A stretch of 64,000 nucleotides of DNA from UBA6107 sp964459385 (GTDB lineage Bacteria; Chloroflexota; Anaerolineae; Anaerolineales; Anaerolineaceae): positions 186,001-250,000 of the forward strand of contig CAYWLG010000005.1 of the NCBI GenBank assembly GCA_964459385.1, written 5' to 3'. Made by a program: the position numbers and the translations under genes. The notes beneath the pieces were generated by a model. It was not told where the DNA came from. It did not search any database and worked only from the letters and a program-made list of their open reading frames with translations. This document shows positions 17,983 through 26,169 of the stretch, piece after piece (position 1 is the first letter of the stretch; every line of letters begins with the position of its first letter).

Positions 17983-19950
17983 CTAATCGTAAATCTCGCC
18001 CTGACGGAAGCGCGCCCAGACGACCTCGAACCAGGCGTCACTCTCAGGGATGGGCCGGCAGGGCACCCAGCGGTTTTGTACTTCGCCCGCTTTGGTACAA
18101 ACACTTTCCAGCACCTGTTTACGATACTGTTCGTCCTCAGGTGCGATCTTCCAGGTGGCGTCCAGCAATGGATGTACCTGTTGGCCGTTTTCATCCAGAA
18201 CGATGGCGGAACCACGGCTGCCCACCCCACTCTGCAAGACAAAGCGAATCGCGTCCAGATAAACAGCCTGGGCAAAGGCCAGTTGGCGGGAGCGGAAGGC
18301 GTAGCGCAGTTGTTCCTTGCACTTCACCGCACAGCCAGCCTTCTCAAGGCGTTCCACTTGCTGCCAGGCCTGAGGGGTTTCTTTTTCAAGCGTGGCCTGG
18401 CTGCGAATGTGCGCCCCGGCTTTCGACATACGTGCTTGCATCTGCTGCAACTCTTTCAGCCAGGGGGTCTCCGCCTGCAAACAGCCCTCTGCCCAATCGG
18501 CCACTTTTTGCAAAGCGGTTTGAGCAGCCTGCTCGGCTTCTTCAGGTAAAGTCCATTCGGTGTAGCGATTGGCAATATACTCGGCGGCGCGCATGGACGC
18601 CACCTGTCCGGCATTGAGGGCCGAGCCGCCCGGACGGGTCACGCCGTGCGAACCGTTCACCTCACCGACCGGGAAGAAATGTTTAATGTTGGTAGACTCG
18701 TACCACAAATTCCCTGCCAGACCGCCGTTATTGTGCTGAGCACAGATGGCCACCTCAAGCGGTTCCTGGCGCAGATCAATGCCATGTTTCTGATAAAGCT
18801 CCACCGCCCCGGGATTCATATGCAGTAAACGTTCAATGGGGGTGGGCTGATCAGCCCCGGATTTTTCGAGATAAACCCGCGCTTCCTCTGGCAGATCTTG
18901 TGTTGAATAGCCAGCCGGGTTGGCGCGAAAATCCAGGTAGACACGGCGATTATTCACCATAGTTTCGATGTACACCAAAATATCCACGATCGATGAACCA
19001 CCCACGGCCTTGCGCGCGTCAAAGGGCCATTGATAACCCTTTAAGAAGACCTTGCCGTTCATTTCGCCGACCGATGCAAAATATTCCGGCATGAACTCGC
19101 GTTCATCCGAGACCCCGTCAGCGGCACGGCTGATCACACGCGGAATTACCTGCATATAGGTACCCGAAACGTTCCAACGGAATTTGGTCGAAGCCAGACC
19201 ATATTGCGATTCTGACAAATTGCTGGCGCAGGCGCCGGCCATCAAGCCCAGGCCAATGGCGCCGCTGTGCGCGGGCGGATAGACGCTTGTTTGATACAGC
19301 CCGCCCGGCCCGCCAACAGCAAAGACCAAATTTTCGCACAGATAGACCTCAAAATCGCCTTCATTGGTGATGGCGATCAGCCCGGCGATGCGGTTTTCAG
19401 CCCCGGGCAAAGTAATTAATTGAACAGCGTTGCGCTTTTCGCGGATGGGAATATTGAGGGACTTGACCTGATCGATGAGTCGCAGGCACATTTCACGTGA
19501 CGTATAGGGACCAATCGAGGTGGCACGCTGACGCGGATCGTGATCCGTTTTGTAACCGACAAACTGCCCATATTCGTCGCGCGGAAAAGGTACGCCCAGG
19601 TTCACCAGGTTAATGAAACAGCGCGCCGAGAGGCTTGACTCAACCAGTGCCAGGTCACCGTGCATGGAGCCGTTGGCAAAATAGGTTTCTGCCATATCAC
19701 GCGGTGAATCTGCATCTGCCCCACACATGGATAACTTGTAATAGGTTTGCTTGTCGCTGCCGGTGTTGATGGAAGTGCCCATGTTTAGCCCCTCGGTCAG
19801 GATCAGTACCTCTTTGACCCCATTGAGCACCAACTGGGCGGCTGCGTTTAGACCGGCGGCACCGCTGCCTAACACCAATGTATGTACCCGTGTGACGGGC
19901 ACAGAGATCATTTCCTCCCCCAGACGAACTTCAAAATTCGTTCCAGCCAT
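17983..19950 (-). CDS. FAD-dependent fumarate reductase/succinate dehydrogenase-like flavoprotein
   Basis: A 655-aa flavoprotein of the SdhA/FrdA superfamily. The FAD dinucleotide fold is VLGSGAAGLNAAAQL near the N-terminus, and the late FAD segment GEVNGSHGVTRPGGSALNAGQ matches the SdhA pattern. The normal covalent-flavin His motif (HxTxG) is not obvious: the equivalent region reads TGSDKQTYYKLS. No iron-sulfur or membrane subunit lies next to it, so electrons go elsewhere. The start at 19950 has GGAG 8 bases upstream. It is a single-gene unit with its own terminator; the substrate may be an unsaturated acid from the operons downstream. Confidence 0.82.
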   Translation of the reverse strand: MAGTNFEVRLGEEMISVPVTRVHTLVLGSGAAGLNAAAQLVLNGVKEVLILTEGLNMGTSINTGSDKQTYYKLSMCGADADSPRDMAETYFANGSMHGDLALVESSLSARCFINLVNLGVPFPRDEYGQFVGYKTDHDPRQRATSIGPYTSREMCLRLIDQVKSLNIPIREKRNAVQLITLPGAENRIAGLIAITNEGDFEVYLCENLVFAVGGPGGLYQTSVYPPAHSGAIGLGLMAGACASNLSESQYGLASTKFRWNVSGTYMQVIPRVISRAADGVSDEREFMPEYFASVGEMNGKVFLKGYQWPFDARKAVGGSSIVDILVYIETMVNNRRVYLDFRANPAGYSTQDLPEEARVYLEKSGADQPTPIERLLHMNPGAVELYQKHGIDLRQEPLEVAICAQHNNGGLAGNLWYESTNIKHFFPVGEVNGSHGVTRPGGSALNAGQVASMRAAEYIANRYTEWTLPEEAEQAAQTALQKVADWAEGCLQAETPWLKELQQMQARMSKAGAHIRSQATLEKETPQAWQQVERLEKAGCAVKCKEQLRYAFRSRQLAFAQAVYLDAIRFVLQSGVGSRGSAIVLDENGQQVHPLLDATWKIAPEDEQYRKQVLESVCTKAGEVQNRWVPCRPIPESDAWFEVVWARFRQGEIYD

Positions 19951-20030
19951 AATTAAACTCCGCAATTATTTAGTTATAAATAGTTGGGGTTCGTTTCGCA
20001 GCCTGATTATATCATTCCCTTTTGTTTAAG

Positions 20031-21203
20031 CTATTCAATCAAGATAAACTCGTTCAAATCCGAATTGAGAATGTAGGTCAGCTCGGCAAAGTTTTCCTGG
20101 CGGGTTTCAGTGAACAAAAAGCCAAAGACCGGGTACTTTTTATAGTCGATCTTCCTCAAATCGAGTGGGGTTTCAAATTTGGTCAACAGTTTTTGAAAAT
20201 CAAAAGAAGCGATTACCGAGGCGTCTTTACCGGTTGAGTTATCCAGCACGATCACACTGAATATCTTGTTTTCTTTTCCGGCGAGCAGCTCGCCCCAATC
20301 AGGTTTTTGCTGTTTGACATAATAAAGGTAGGGGTTGATGCCATAGGCGAAAAAAGCCAGATCGGGGGTGGAGCACCAGCCGCCAAAACGCATAGGGTTG
20401 ACTTCAATCGGTAACAACACCCCTTCTTTGCTGCGTCTCAACTCAATGTGTACCGGGAAGTTCTTCACCCCGGCCAATTGCCCCATGCGGGCAACGAATT
20501 CGGTGAACTCCGCCAGGTTCTGTTCAATGATCTCTTTGGACGTGGAATAGACCCGATCACTGACATCCGTTTCTGAAGCAAAGGTGTGGTGCAAAATATC
20601 CAGAATGACCGCCTCACCCTGTGAATTGTAATAAGCGTCAATGGCAAATTCATCCCCTTCGATCACCTGCTCAATAATGAAGGAATGGAGGTCAAGTACC
20701 TCATTGGGGTAAAGTCCCTTGATCTGTTCGATCTCGGCGTAGATGGAATCGACAGCAGCCAGCCAATCTTGCGCGCTCGTCACCTTGCGTACCCCCATAC
20801 TGAAAAAGCCCACCGTTGGTTTTAAGATGACCGGCAAGGGCAACTCACCAACTTTGACACCCCTTAACTCTTCCAGTCCCACTTCGCGATAGAAAAAGGA
20901 CGGGAAGAGCGGCTTTGTCAGTGTGCGGAATTTCGCCTTGTTTTTGAACAGCTCAATCTTTTCAGGGTACTCACTGAAGGCAAGGTTTTTCGCCACCCAA
21001 CCAATCGAGTTTTCAGAGGTCGAATAAAGCATCAGATTTTCAGACTCACGTGCCTGTTTGACGGCCTGTTCTTCGCTGATGAGGTTTGTGCCGGGCAGCA
21101 AGCCCAATTTTTGCGCTGCTTCTGTGTTAACAACGGGAATATGATTTTCTTTTACCGTCTTTTTGAAAAAATCTGATATATAGGGCTCATCGACGAAAAA
21201 CAT
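20031..21203 (-). CDS. ATP-grasp domain protein
   Basis: A 390-aa ATP-grasp-fold ligase-like protein. LPVILKPTVGFFSMGV holds the ATP-binding lysine and flexible loop, FIIEQVIEGDEFAIDAYY the central lid strand, and IEVNPMRFGG the C-terminal metal-binding Glu/Asn pair. It probably activates a carboxylate as an acyl phosphate and joins it to an amine, but the substrate is unknown. AAGGATTTCAC precedes the ATG. It stands alone between a flavoprotein on the same strand and a divergent gene, with no partner peptide gene visible. Confidence 0.8.
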   Translation of the reverse strand: MFFVDEPYISDFFKKTVKENHIPVVNTEAAQKLGLLPGTNLISEEQAVKQARESENLMLYSTSENSIGWVAKNLAFSEYPEKIELFKNKAKFRTLTKPLFPSFFYREVGLEELRGVKVGELPLPVILKPTVGFFSMGVRKVTSAQDWLAAVDSIYAEIEQIKGLYPNEVLDLHSFIIEQVIEGDEFAIDAYYNSQGEAVILDILHHTFASETDVSDRVYSTSKEIIEQNLAEFTEFVARMGQLAGVKNFPVHIELRRSKEGVLLPIEVNPMRFGGWCSTPDLAFFAYGINPYLYYVKQQKPDWGELLAGKENKIFSVIVLDNSTGKDASVIASFDFQKLLTKFETPLDLRKIDYKKYPVFGFLFTETRQENFAELTYILNSDLNEFILIE

Positions 21204-21390
21204 GTGAAATCCTTATGTGCTGTGATTTTGGACTCTTTTTGTAAAACATTCTAATGCAAATTCGTGCATTTAGTCCATACGGTTCGTTTTTATACAAGGC
21301 AAAAATAGAATTGCTGTGAAAAGGATCTCCACTGGCTAATGCTTCTTGGCTAGGGGATATAAATGGATTCTATTTTTATTGGTATACTTA

Positions 21391-21419
21391 TTGATAAATA
21401 CATAAATATATACTAGTAT
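21391..21419 (+). promoter_or_regulatory. Sigma-70-like promoter for the thioredoxin-CcdA gene
   Basis: TTGATA (21391-21396) and TAGTAT (21414-21419) are separated by 17 bases and lie 45 bases upstream of the ATG at 21465. The surrounding DNA is very AT-rich, so a chance match is possible. Confidence 0.42.
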
Positions 21420-21464
21420 TTTAGTACAAACTAAACATTTGCTTTCATTAATCGGGGAACCCAC

Positions 21465-22928
21465 ATGAAAAAACGATTCTGGCACCTCATAACGATCTCC
21501 ATCGTCCTAATAAGCCTGTTTTCCCTGGCAAAATCTGTTCAGGCGCAGACACCCCAAACCGAGAACCCCGTTTACATTTACCTTTTCTGGGGAGATGGCT
21601 GCCCCCACTGCGCCAAGGCCAAACCCTATTTTGAGAATCTGGCAGCCGCTCACCCAGAGATCGTTTTGCACACCTATGAAGTCTATTATGATGCCGAGAA
21701 TCAGAAACTGTTCACAGAGATGGCCCAAAAATATGGGGTGGAGCAGTTGGCCGTGCCAACAATCTTTGTTGGGCCTTACTTTCTGCAGGGCTACTCAGAA
21801 GAGTACAACCCGCACATTGAAGAAATTGTTTTAGGGTGCCTCTCAGATGGCTGCGTTGACGCTGGCGCGGAATTCATGACGGAAGTCACTGCGGCCCTCC
21901 CAACTGCGGAGGCTTCAATATCTGGCACGAATCCCCCGCTCGTCACACCCACCACTTTTCCTGCAACCCAGGCAGCTCCCACAGCAGTAGAAAGCGCTCC
22001 CTCCGCGGAGACCGGAGGAATGATCTCTTCGGGTGAGGTAGAAATTCCTCTTTTGGGCAAGGTAAATCTGGCATCAAAATCGCTTTGGGTAAGCACCTTT
22101 TTGATCGCCCTGGTGGATGGGGTCAATCCTTGCTCTCTCTGGGTGCTTACCATGTTGCTGGCTTTAACCCTGCACACCGGTTCACGCAAGAAGGTTTTCG
22201 TCATCGGCTTAATTTTTTTGACCGTTACAGCCGGAATCTATGTGCTCTTCATCGTCGGTCTATTCAGTGTTTTAAAAATCACCCACTTTTTGGGTTGGAT
22301 TCGTATTTTGCTTGCGCTTGTTGCGCTGGGTCTCGCCATGGTGAATATCAAAGATTACTTTTGGTACAAAGAGGGCCTTTCCCTCACCATTGCGGATGAT
22401 AAGAAACCGGGCATATTTAAGAAGCTACGTGGAGTGATGGATGCCGGCCAGTCCTTCGGTGGAATGGTGGCTGCTACTGTGACACTAGCGGCCGGGGTAT
22501 CGTTGATCGAGTTTTCCTGCACCGCGGGCTTCCCACTGGTGTGGACCAATCTCCTTAATGCACAAAACGTCAGTGGAACTACGTTCGTCCTCTTGTTGTT
22601 ACTCTATATGGTCATTTATCAGTTGGACGAAATGGTCATTTTCTTCGCCTCTGTGGCAACCCTAAAAACCAGCCGCGTGGAAGAAAAGCACGGACGCATC
22701 CTTAAACTGATCAGTGGGGTATTAATGGTCACACTGGCCATCGTTCTACTGGTCAACCCGTCCTTGATGAATAATCTTTCCAGTTCACTGCTTATTTTTG
22801 GCATCGCCCTGCTGGCCACCCTTGCCGTTTTATTGATCCACCGCGTTTTGCTGCCCAAGATTGGCATCCATATCGGGACCGAGTTCAGCCAAAAGAAAGC
22901 CCCCTCTCAACGAAAAAACAAGCCATAA
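21465..22928 (+). CDS. Secreted thioredoxin-like domain fused to CcdA/DsbD-like membrane domain
   Basis: A 487-aa redox protein. It has a signal peptide (1-28), then an extracytoplasmic thioredoxin-like domain (about 30-130) with active site GCPHCAK. A Pro/Thr-rich linker (about 140-190) precedes about six hydrophobic segments of the CcdA/DsbD type. Reductant-carrying cysteines are in DGVNPCSLWVL and IEFSCTAGFP. It would move electrons from cytoplasmic thioredoxin to the outer-face thioredoxin domain in one chain, for disulfide reduction or cytochrome c maturation. It is monocistronic, with GGGGAA before the ATG. Confidence 0.87.
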   Translation: MKKRFWHLITISIVLISLFSLAKSVQAQTPQTENPVYIYLFWGDGCPHCAKAKPYFENLAAAHPEIVLHTYEVYYDAENQKLFTEMAQKYGVEQLAVPTIFVGPYFLQGYSEEYNPHIEEIVLGCLSDGCVDAGAEFMTEVTAALPTAEASISGTNPPLVTPTTFPATQAAPTAVESAPSAETGGMISSGEVEIPLLGKVNLASKSLWVSTFLIALVDGVNPCSLWVLTMLLALTLHTGSRKKVFVIGLIFLTVTAGIYVLFIVGLFSVLKITHFLGWIRILLALVALGLAMVNIKDYFWYKEGLSLTIADDKKPGIFKKLRGVMDAGQSFGGMVAATVTLAAGVSLIEFSCTAGFPLVWTNLLNAQNVSGTTFVLLLLLYMVIYQLDEMVIFFASVATLKTSRVEEKHGRILKLISGVLMVTLAIVLLVNPSLMNNLSSSLLIFGIALLATLAVLLIHRVLLPKIGIHIGTEFSQKKAPSQRKNKP

Positions 22929-22996
22929 ATTCCTGTTGTGCAAACGCGAGCAACGAATGCCTATGCGAAACCAAGGGGCGTCTTTTAACTTTCTTT

Positions 22997-23878
22997 TCAG
23001 GCTGAAGTAAACTGCCGGCAGGTGGCGACAAAAGACTGAATCGCCGCGGTGAAATACTTTTGGTGGTGATAGATCAGGTTAAAGTCTCTGCTGAGTTCCA
23101 ACCCTTCCACCCGGATTGTTTTTAGCAGGCCGCGTTGTTCTTCATCTATAATGGAAATCTTTGGTACAGCCGCCAGTGACAGACCCTCGATGGTGGCTTT
23201 TTTGATCGATTCAGTATTGCTGTAAACACCACTCCTTTTCCAGTCCACCCCTGCTGCTTGCATCACTTTTTCAAATAAGGCGCGAGTGCCGCTGCCAGCT
23301 TCACGGATGATAAAGCCCTGCTCGGCTAAATCGCTTAGGCCGAGGATGTGCTCGTTCCAAAATGGGTGACCCTGGCCGCATACGATGACGAGTTCGTCGC
23401 TGCAAAGCCTCTCCTGTTGAATGTATTTGGATTGGATGCTCCCTTCCACCACCCCCAGGTCGATTTGATCTTCCAAAAGCATCCCCTCAATGACACGGGT
23501 ATTATCCACCACTGAAAAAAGATCCACGGCTGGGTTTTGTTCATGGTATTTGCGCAAAATTTGCGGCAGCAGATATGCCCCCACCGTCTGGCTGGCCCCC
23601 ACCCGCAGCGATCCGGCTGAACCTAATTCTGCCAGTTGCTTTTTGGCCTGATCAGAGAGATTCAAGATGTGGCTGGCATAAGAACGAAGCTGCTGCCCTG
23701 CCTCCGTCAGGTAAAGGTGGTGGTTCATCCGCTCAAAGAGGCGCACTGCATACTCCCGTTCCAGCTCGGATATCGACTGGCTCACCGAGGGTTGGGTCAT
23801 ATATAACTGTCTGGCCGCTTTGGTCATGGAACCAGCTTCACAAACGGTTAAAAAGATGCGCAAGTGGCGTGAATTCAT
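22997..23878 (-). CDS. LysR-family transcriptional regulator (YeiE/CysB-like)
   Basis: A 293-aa LysR regulator. The N-terminal winged helix reads MNSRHLRIFLTVCEAGS and LYMTQPSVSQSISELE; the C-terminal periplasmic-binding-like effector domain starts near residue 90. It is divergent from the YeiH gene with about 112 bases between start codons, as in the enterobacterial yeiE-yeiH pair, so it most likely controls that transporter and itself. Confidence 0.9.
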   Translation of the reverse strand: MNSRHLRIFLTVCEAGSMTKAARQLYMTQPSVSQSISELEREYAVRLFERMNHHLYLTEAGQQLRSYASHILNLSDQAKKQLAELGSAGSLRVGASQTVGAYLLPQILRKYHEQNPAVDLFSVVDNTRVIEGMLLEDQIDLGVVEGSIQSKYIQQERLCSDELVIVCGQGHPFWNEHILGLSDLAEQGFIIREAGSGTRALFEKVMQAAGVDWKRSGVYSNTESIKKATIEGLSLAAVPKISIIDEEQRGLLKTIRVEGLELSRDFNLIYHHQKYFTAAIQSFVATCRQFTSA

Positions 23879-23900
23879 AAGTAATTTCCTATGCTTTTTA

Positions 23901-23918
23901 TAAAATTATACTATTTTA
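23901..23918. promoter_or_regulatory. Inverted repeat in the LysR/YeiH divergent intergenic region
   Basis: TAAAAT (23901-23906) and ATTTTA (23913-23918) form a perfect 6-base dyad around TATACT. The position, between the divergent start codons, fits a LysR binding site and overlapping promoter. This is inference from position and symmetry. Confidence 0.35.
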
Positions 23919-23990
23919 CAAATATTCTGACAGCCGCTATGATTGCCGCTGTTCGTCACACATCCACGCAAACAAGAGGAGCAATCATAC

Positions 23991-24986
23991 ATGGCTCGTT
24001 TTATTCAAGAAAAGGGATTGGGAATTCTGTTGTCTCTGGCCATTGCAGCCTGCGCGTTCTTTCTCGGCAAGTTGGTGCCGGTTGTAGGCGGACCGGTGCT
24101 TGGCATCACCCTCGGCATTCTGGTCACTTCGTTGTTCAAGCTGCCCGAAACCTCCCGCGCAGGCATTAAGTTCACCTCCAAATACATCCTTCAGTTTGCA
24201 GTCGTCTTATTGGGGTTCGAAATGAACATGACAAAGGTGATCGAGGTGGGCAAGCAATCCATTCTGGTGATCTTCCTGACCCTGACGGCCTCTTTTCTGA
24301 CCGCCTACCTGGTCGGCAGACGGCTGCAGATACATAAAAAGCTCGCCATTTTGATCGGGGTCGGCACAGCCATCTGCGGCGGTTCGGCCATTGCTGCGGC
24401 CGCGCCAGCCATCAATGCCGAAGACAAAGACATCTCTTTTGCCATTTCTACCATCTTCCTCTTCAACATCATTGCTGTGTTTCTCTTCCCGTTCATCGGG
24501 CACCTGCTGCACATGAGTGATGCGGGCTTTGGCATGTGGGCGGGCACAGCTATTAATGATACGTCTTCAGTGGTGGCAGCCGGGTATTCTTACAGCAATG
24601 CGGCGGGGAATTTCGCCACCATCGTGAAACTGACCCGCAGTCTGATGATCGTGCCCATCACCCTGGCGCTGGCACTGCTCACCGCACGGGCGGAGAAAAA
24701 AGAAAACAGCAACTTCAATTTTCTAAAGGTATTTCCCTGGTTTGTGGTTGGCTTTTTAGCTGCGGCGATCATCAACAGCCTTGGCTGGCTGCCCGTAGAG
24801 GTTTCGTCCACGCTGGCGCAAAGCGGCAAGTTCTTCATTATTATGGCCATGTCCGCCATCGGTCTGAGCACCAATGTGCGCACCTTTGTGCAAACCGCCC
24901 CACGGGCCTTGATCCTGGGTGCCTCCACCTGGCTGGCGGTGATGCTGACCTCACTCGCAGCCCAGATCGGCATGCGGTTGTGGTAA
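23991..24986 (+). CDS. YeiH/UPF0324 family putative sulfate exporter
   Basis: A 331-aa polytopic membrane protein of about ten hydrophobic segments, normal for UPF0324. Conserved family stretches are GTAICGGSAIAAAAPAI and GTAINDTSSVVAAGYSYS, with the FAVVLLGFEMNM helix early on. The family is annotated as a putative sulfate or sulfite exporter. I start at the ATG at 23991, behind AGAGGAG; an earlier in-frame ATG at 23943 has no such site. Confidence 0.88.
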   Translation: MARFIQEKGLGILLSLAIAACAFFLGKLVPVVGGPVLGITLGILVTSLFKLPETSRAGIKFTSKYILQFAVVLLGFEMNMTKVIEVGKQSILVIFLTLTASFLTAYLVGRRLQIHKKLAILIGVGTAICGGSAIAAAAPAINAEDKDISFAISTIFLFNIIAVFLFPFIGHLLHMSDAGFGMWAGTAINDTSSVVAAGYSYSNAAGNFATIVKLTRSLMIVPITLALALLTARAEKKENSNFNFLKVFPWFVVGFLAAAIINSLGWLPVEVSSTLAQSGKFFIIMAMSAIGLSTNVRTFVQTAPRALILGASTWLAVMLTSLAAQIGMRLW

Positions 24987-25010
24987 GTTCGTTCACACGT
25001 AGTTGAAATG

Positions 25011-25048
25011 ATGAAAAGGGGCACTTGAGTGAAAGTGTCCCTTTTCAT
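25011..25048. terminator. Long hairpin after the YeiH gene (probable terminator)
   Basis: A 16-bp stem (25011-25026 with 25033-25048) with a single G-T pair and 6-base loop, 24 bases after the YeiH stop. The T-run lies inside the arm, not after it, so termination is likely but not canonical. Confidence 0.6.
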
Positions 25049-25079
25049 AACATGGTATCGTTTTATTTTCGTCAATTTG

Positions 25080-25094
25080 TTCACAGTATGTGAA
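25080..25094. promoter_or_regulatory. Short perfect palindrome upstream of the DUF2785 gene
   Basis: TTCACA-GTA-TGTGAA, a perfect 6-bp dyad with 3-base spacer, about 150 bases upstream of the DUF2785 start. It could be a repressor or CRP-like half-site pair; nothing else supports a function. Confidence 0.3.
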
Positions 25095-25246
25095 TTTGGC
25101 ATTAATTGACTTTCACTAAAGCGGTAAAAGATAAGTTTAGAAGTAACGACCTATTACGCCAATTGCCATTGGGACATGAATTCAGTATAATCTTTTGGCG
25201 CTCACAGTTTCTATGTTCAAGATAGCTTTACTCATGTAGAGGGAAA

Positions 25247-26086
25247 ATGTTTGTTAAAGAGGACCTAAAAGATTTTCTGCAAGCCGTTGCAAAAAATGAA
25301 TTTATATTCCCCGCCGGTGCCGAACCTTTTCCTGTGGCACTGAAAATGATGCAGTCCATTGGTTCGCCCGACAGTGAACTGCGCGACGATCTAATCTACA
25401 CGGCTTTTTATCATTGGATCTTGAAGTATAACGTTTTCACAACTGGGCAATTGCACCAGTTACTTGCGTCTGCATTGGATGAAAATCATCTGTTTTACTC
25501 AATCGGCCACGAAAATGATGATTCTGTTTTCACCCGCTCGTTTTCTGTGCTGCTTCTGCCCCTGCTCTTGATCAGGCATCGTGAAGACCCTTACCTTTCT
25601 GATGCAGAAATTCAGCTAATCAAACAGAGCCTGATCAACTATCTGGCTGCTGAACAAGATCTGCGCGGATACACCGGTGAGAAAGGCTGGGCACATGCGA
25701 TTGCCCACACTGGGGACGCGCTGGATGATCTGGCCCAATGTGAAGAGATGAGTGCGATTGACCTTGAAGAGCTTTTAGGGGCGATTGGCAATAAAATGGC
25801 GGTAGAGAAGTGCGCTTATCACTTTGACGAAGATGAACGAATGACCACGGCCGTGGTGAGCATTCTCAAGCGTCAACTCATTGATGAAAATACGCTCGAA
25901 AACTGGGTCAAGAACCTGACCACCCTGGAGCGAGAAACAAAACGCTCGCCGCTGTCTTTTCGCCAGCACAATGTCATTGCTTTTCTCAGGTGCCTCTATT
26001 TTAGGATCGATACAAAAGAAGAGTATAAGCAATTGCTGGGGATTTTATCTGATTCATTGAACGATCTCAATCGTTACAAAGAGTGA
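25247..26086 (+). CDS. DUF2785 domain-containing protein
   Basis: A 279-aa, largely alpha-helical cytoplasmic protein. RSFSVLLLPLLLIRHRED, DLRGYTGEKGWAHAIAH and TGDALDDLAQC are characteristic DUF2785 stretches; the two adjacent His-containing motifs (GWAHAIAHTGD) are strongly conserved in the family. The function is not known. GAGGG lies 5 bases before the ATG. It is a single gene facing the antiporter tail to tail. Confidence 0.85.
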   Translation: MFVKEDLKDFLQAVAKNEFIFPAGAEPFPVALKMMQSIGSPDSELRDDLIYTAFYHWILKYNVFTTGQLHQLLASALDENHLFYSIGHENDDSVFTRSFSVLLLPLLLIRHREDPYLSDAEIQLIKQSLINYLAAEQDLRGYTGEKGWAHAIAHTGDALDDLAQCEEMSAIDLEELLGAIGNKMAVEKCAYHFDEDERMTTAVVSILKRQLIDENTLENWVKNLTTLERETKRSPLSFRQHNVIAFLRCLYFRIDTKEEYKQLLGILSDSLNDLNRYKE

Positions 26087-26106
26087 TATTTTTATCTATA
26101 CGAGTG

Positions 26107-26142
26107 AAAAACGCCAACATAGTGAAACATGGCGGCGTTTCC
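26107..26142. terminator. Bidirectional hairpin between convergent genes
   Basis: AAACGCC (26109-26115) pairs with GGCGTTT (26134-26140) around an 18-base interior that can pair further. It lies between the stops of the DUF2785 gene and the antiporter. A- and T-runs next to the arms suit both directions. Confidence 0.5.
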
Positions 26143-26169
26143 ATACTCCAATAAAAAGCTCAAACTGAC

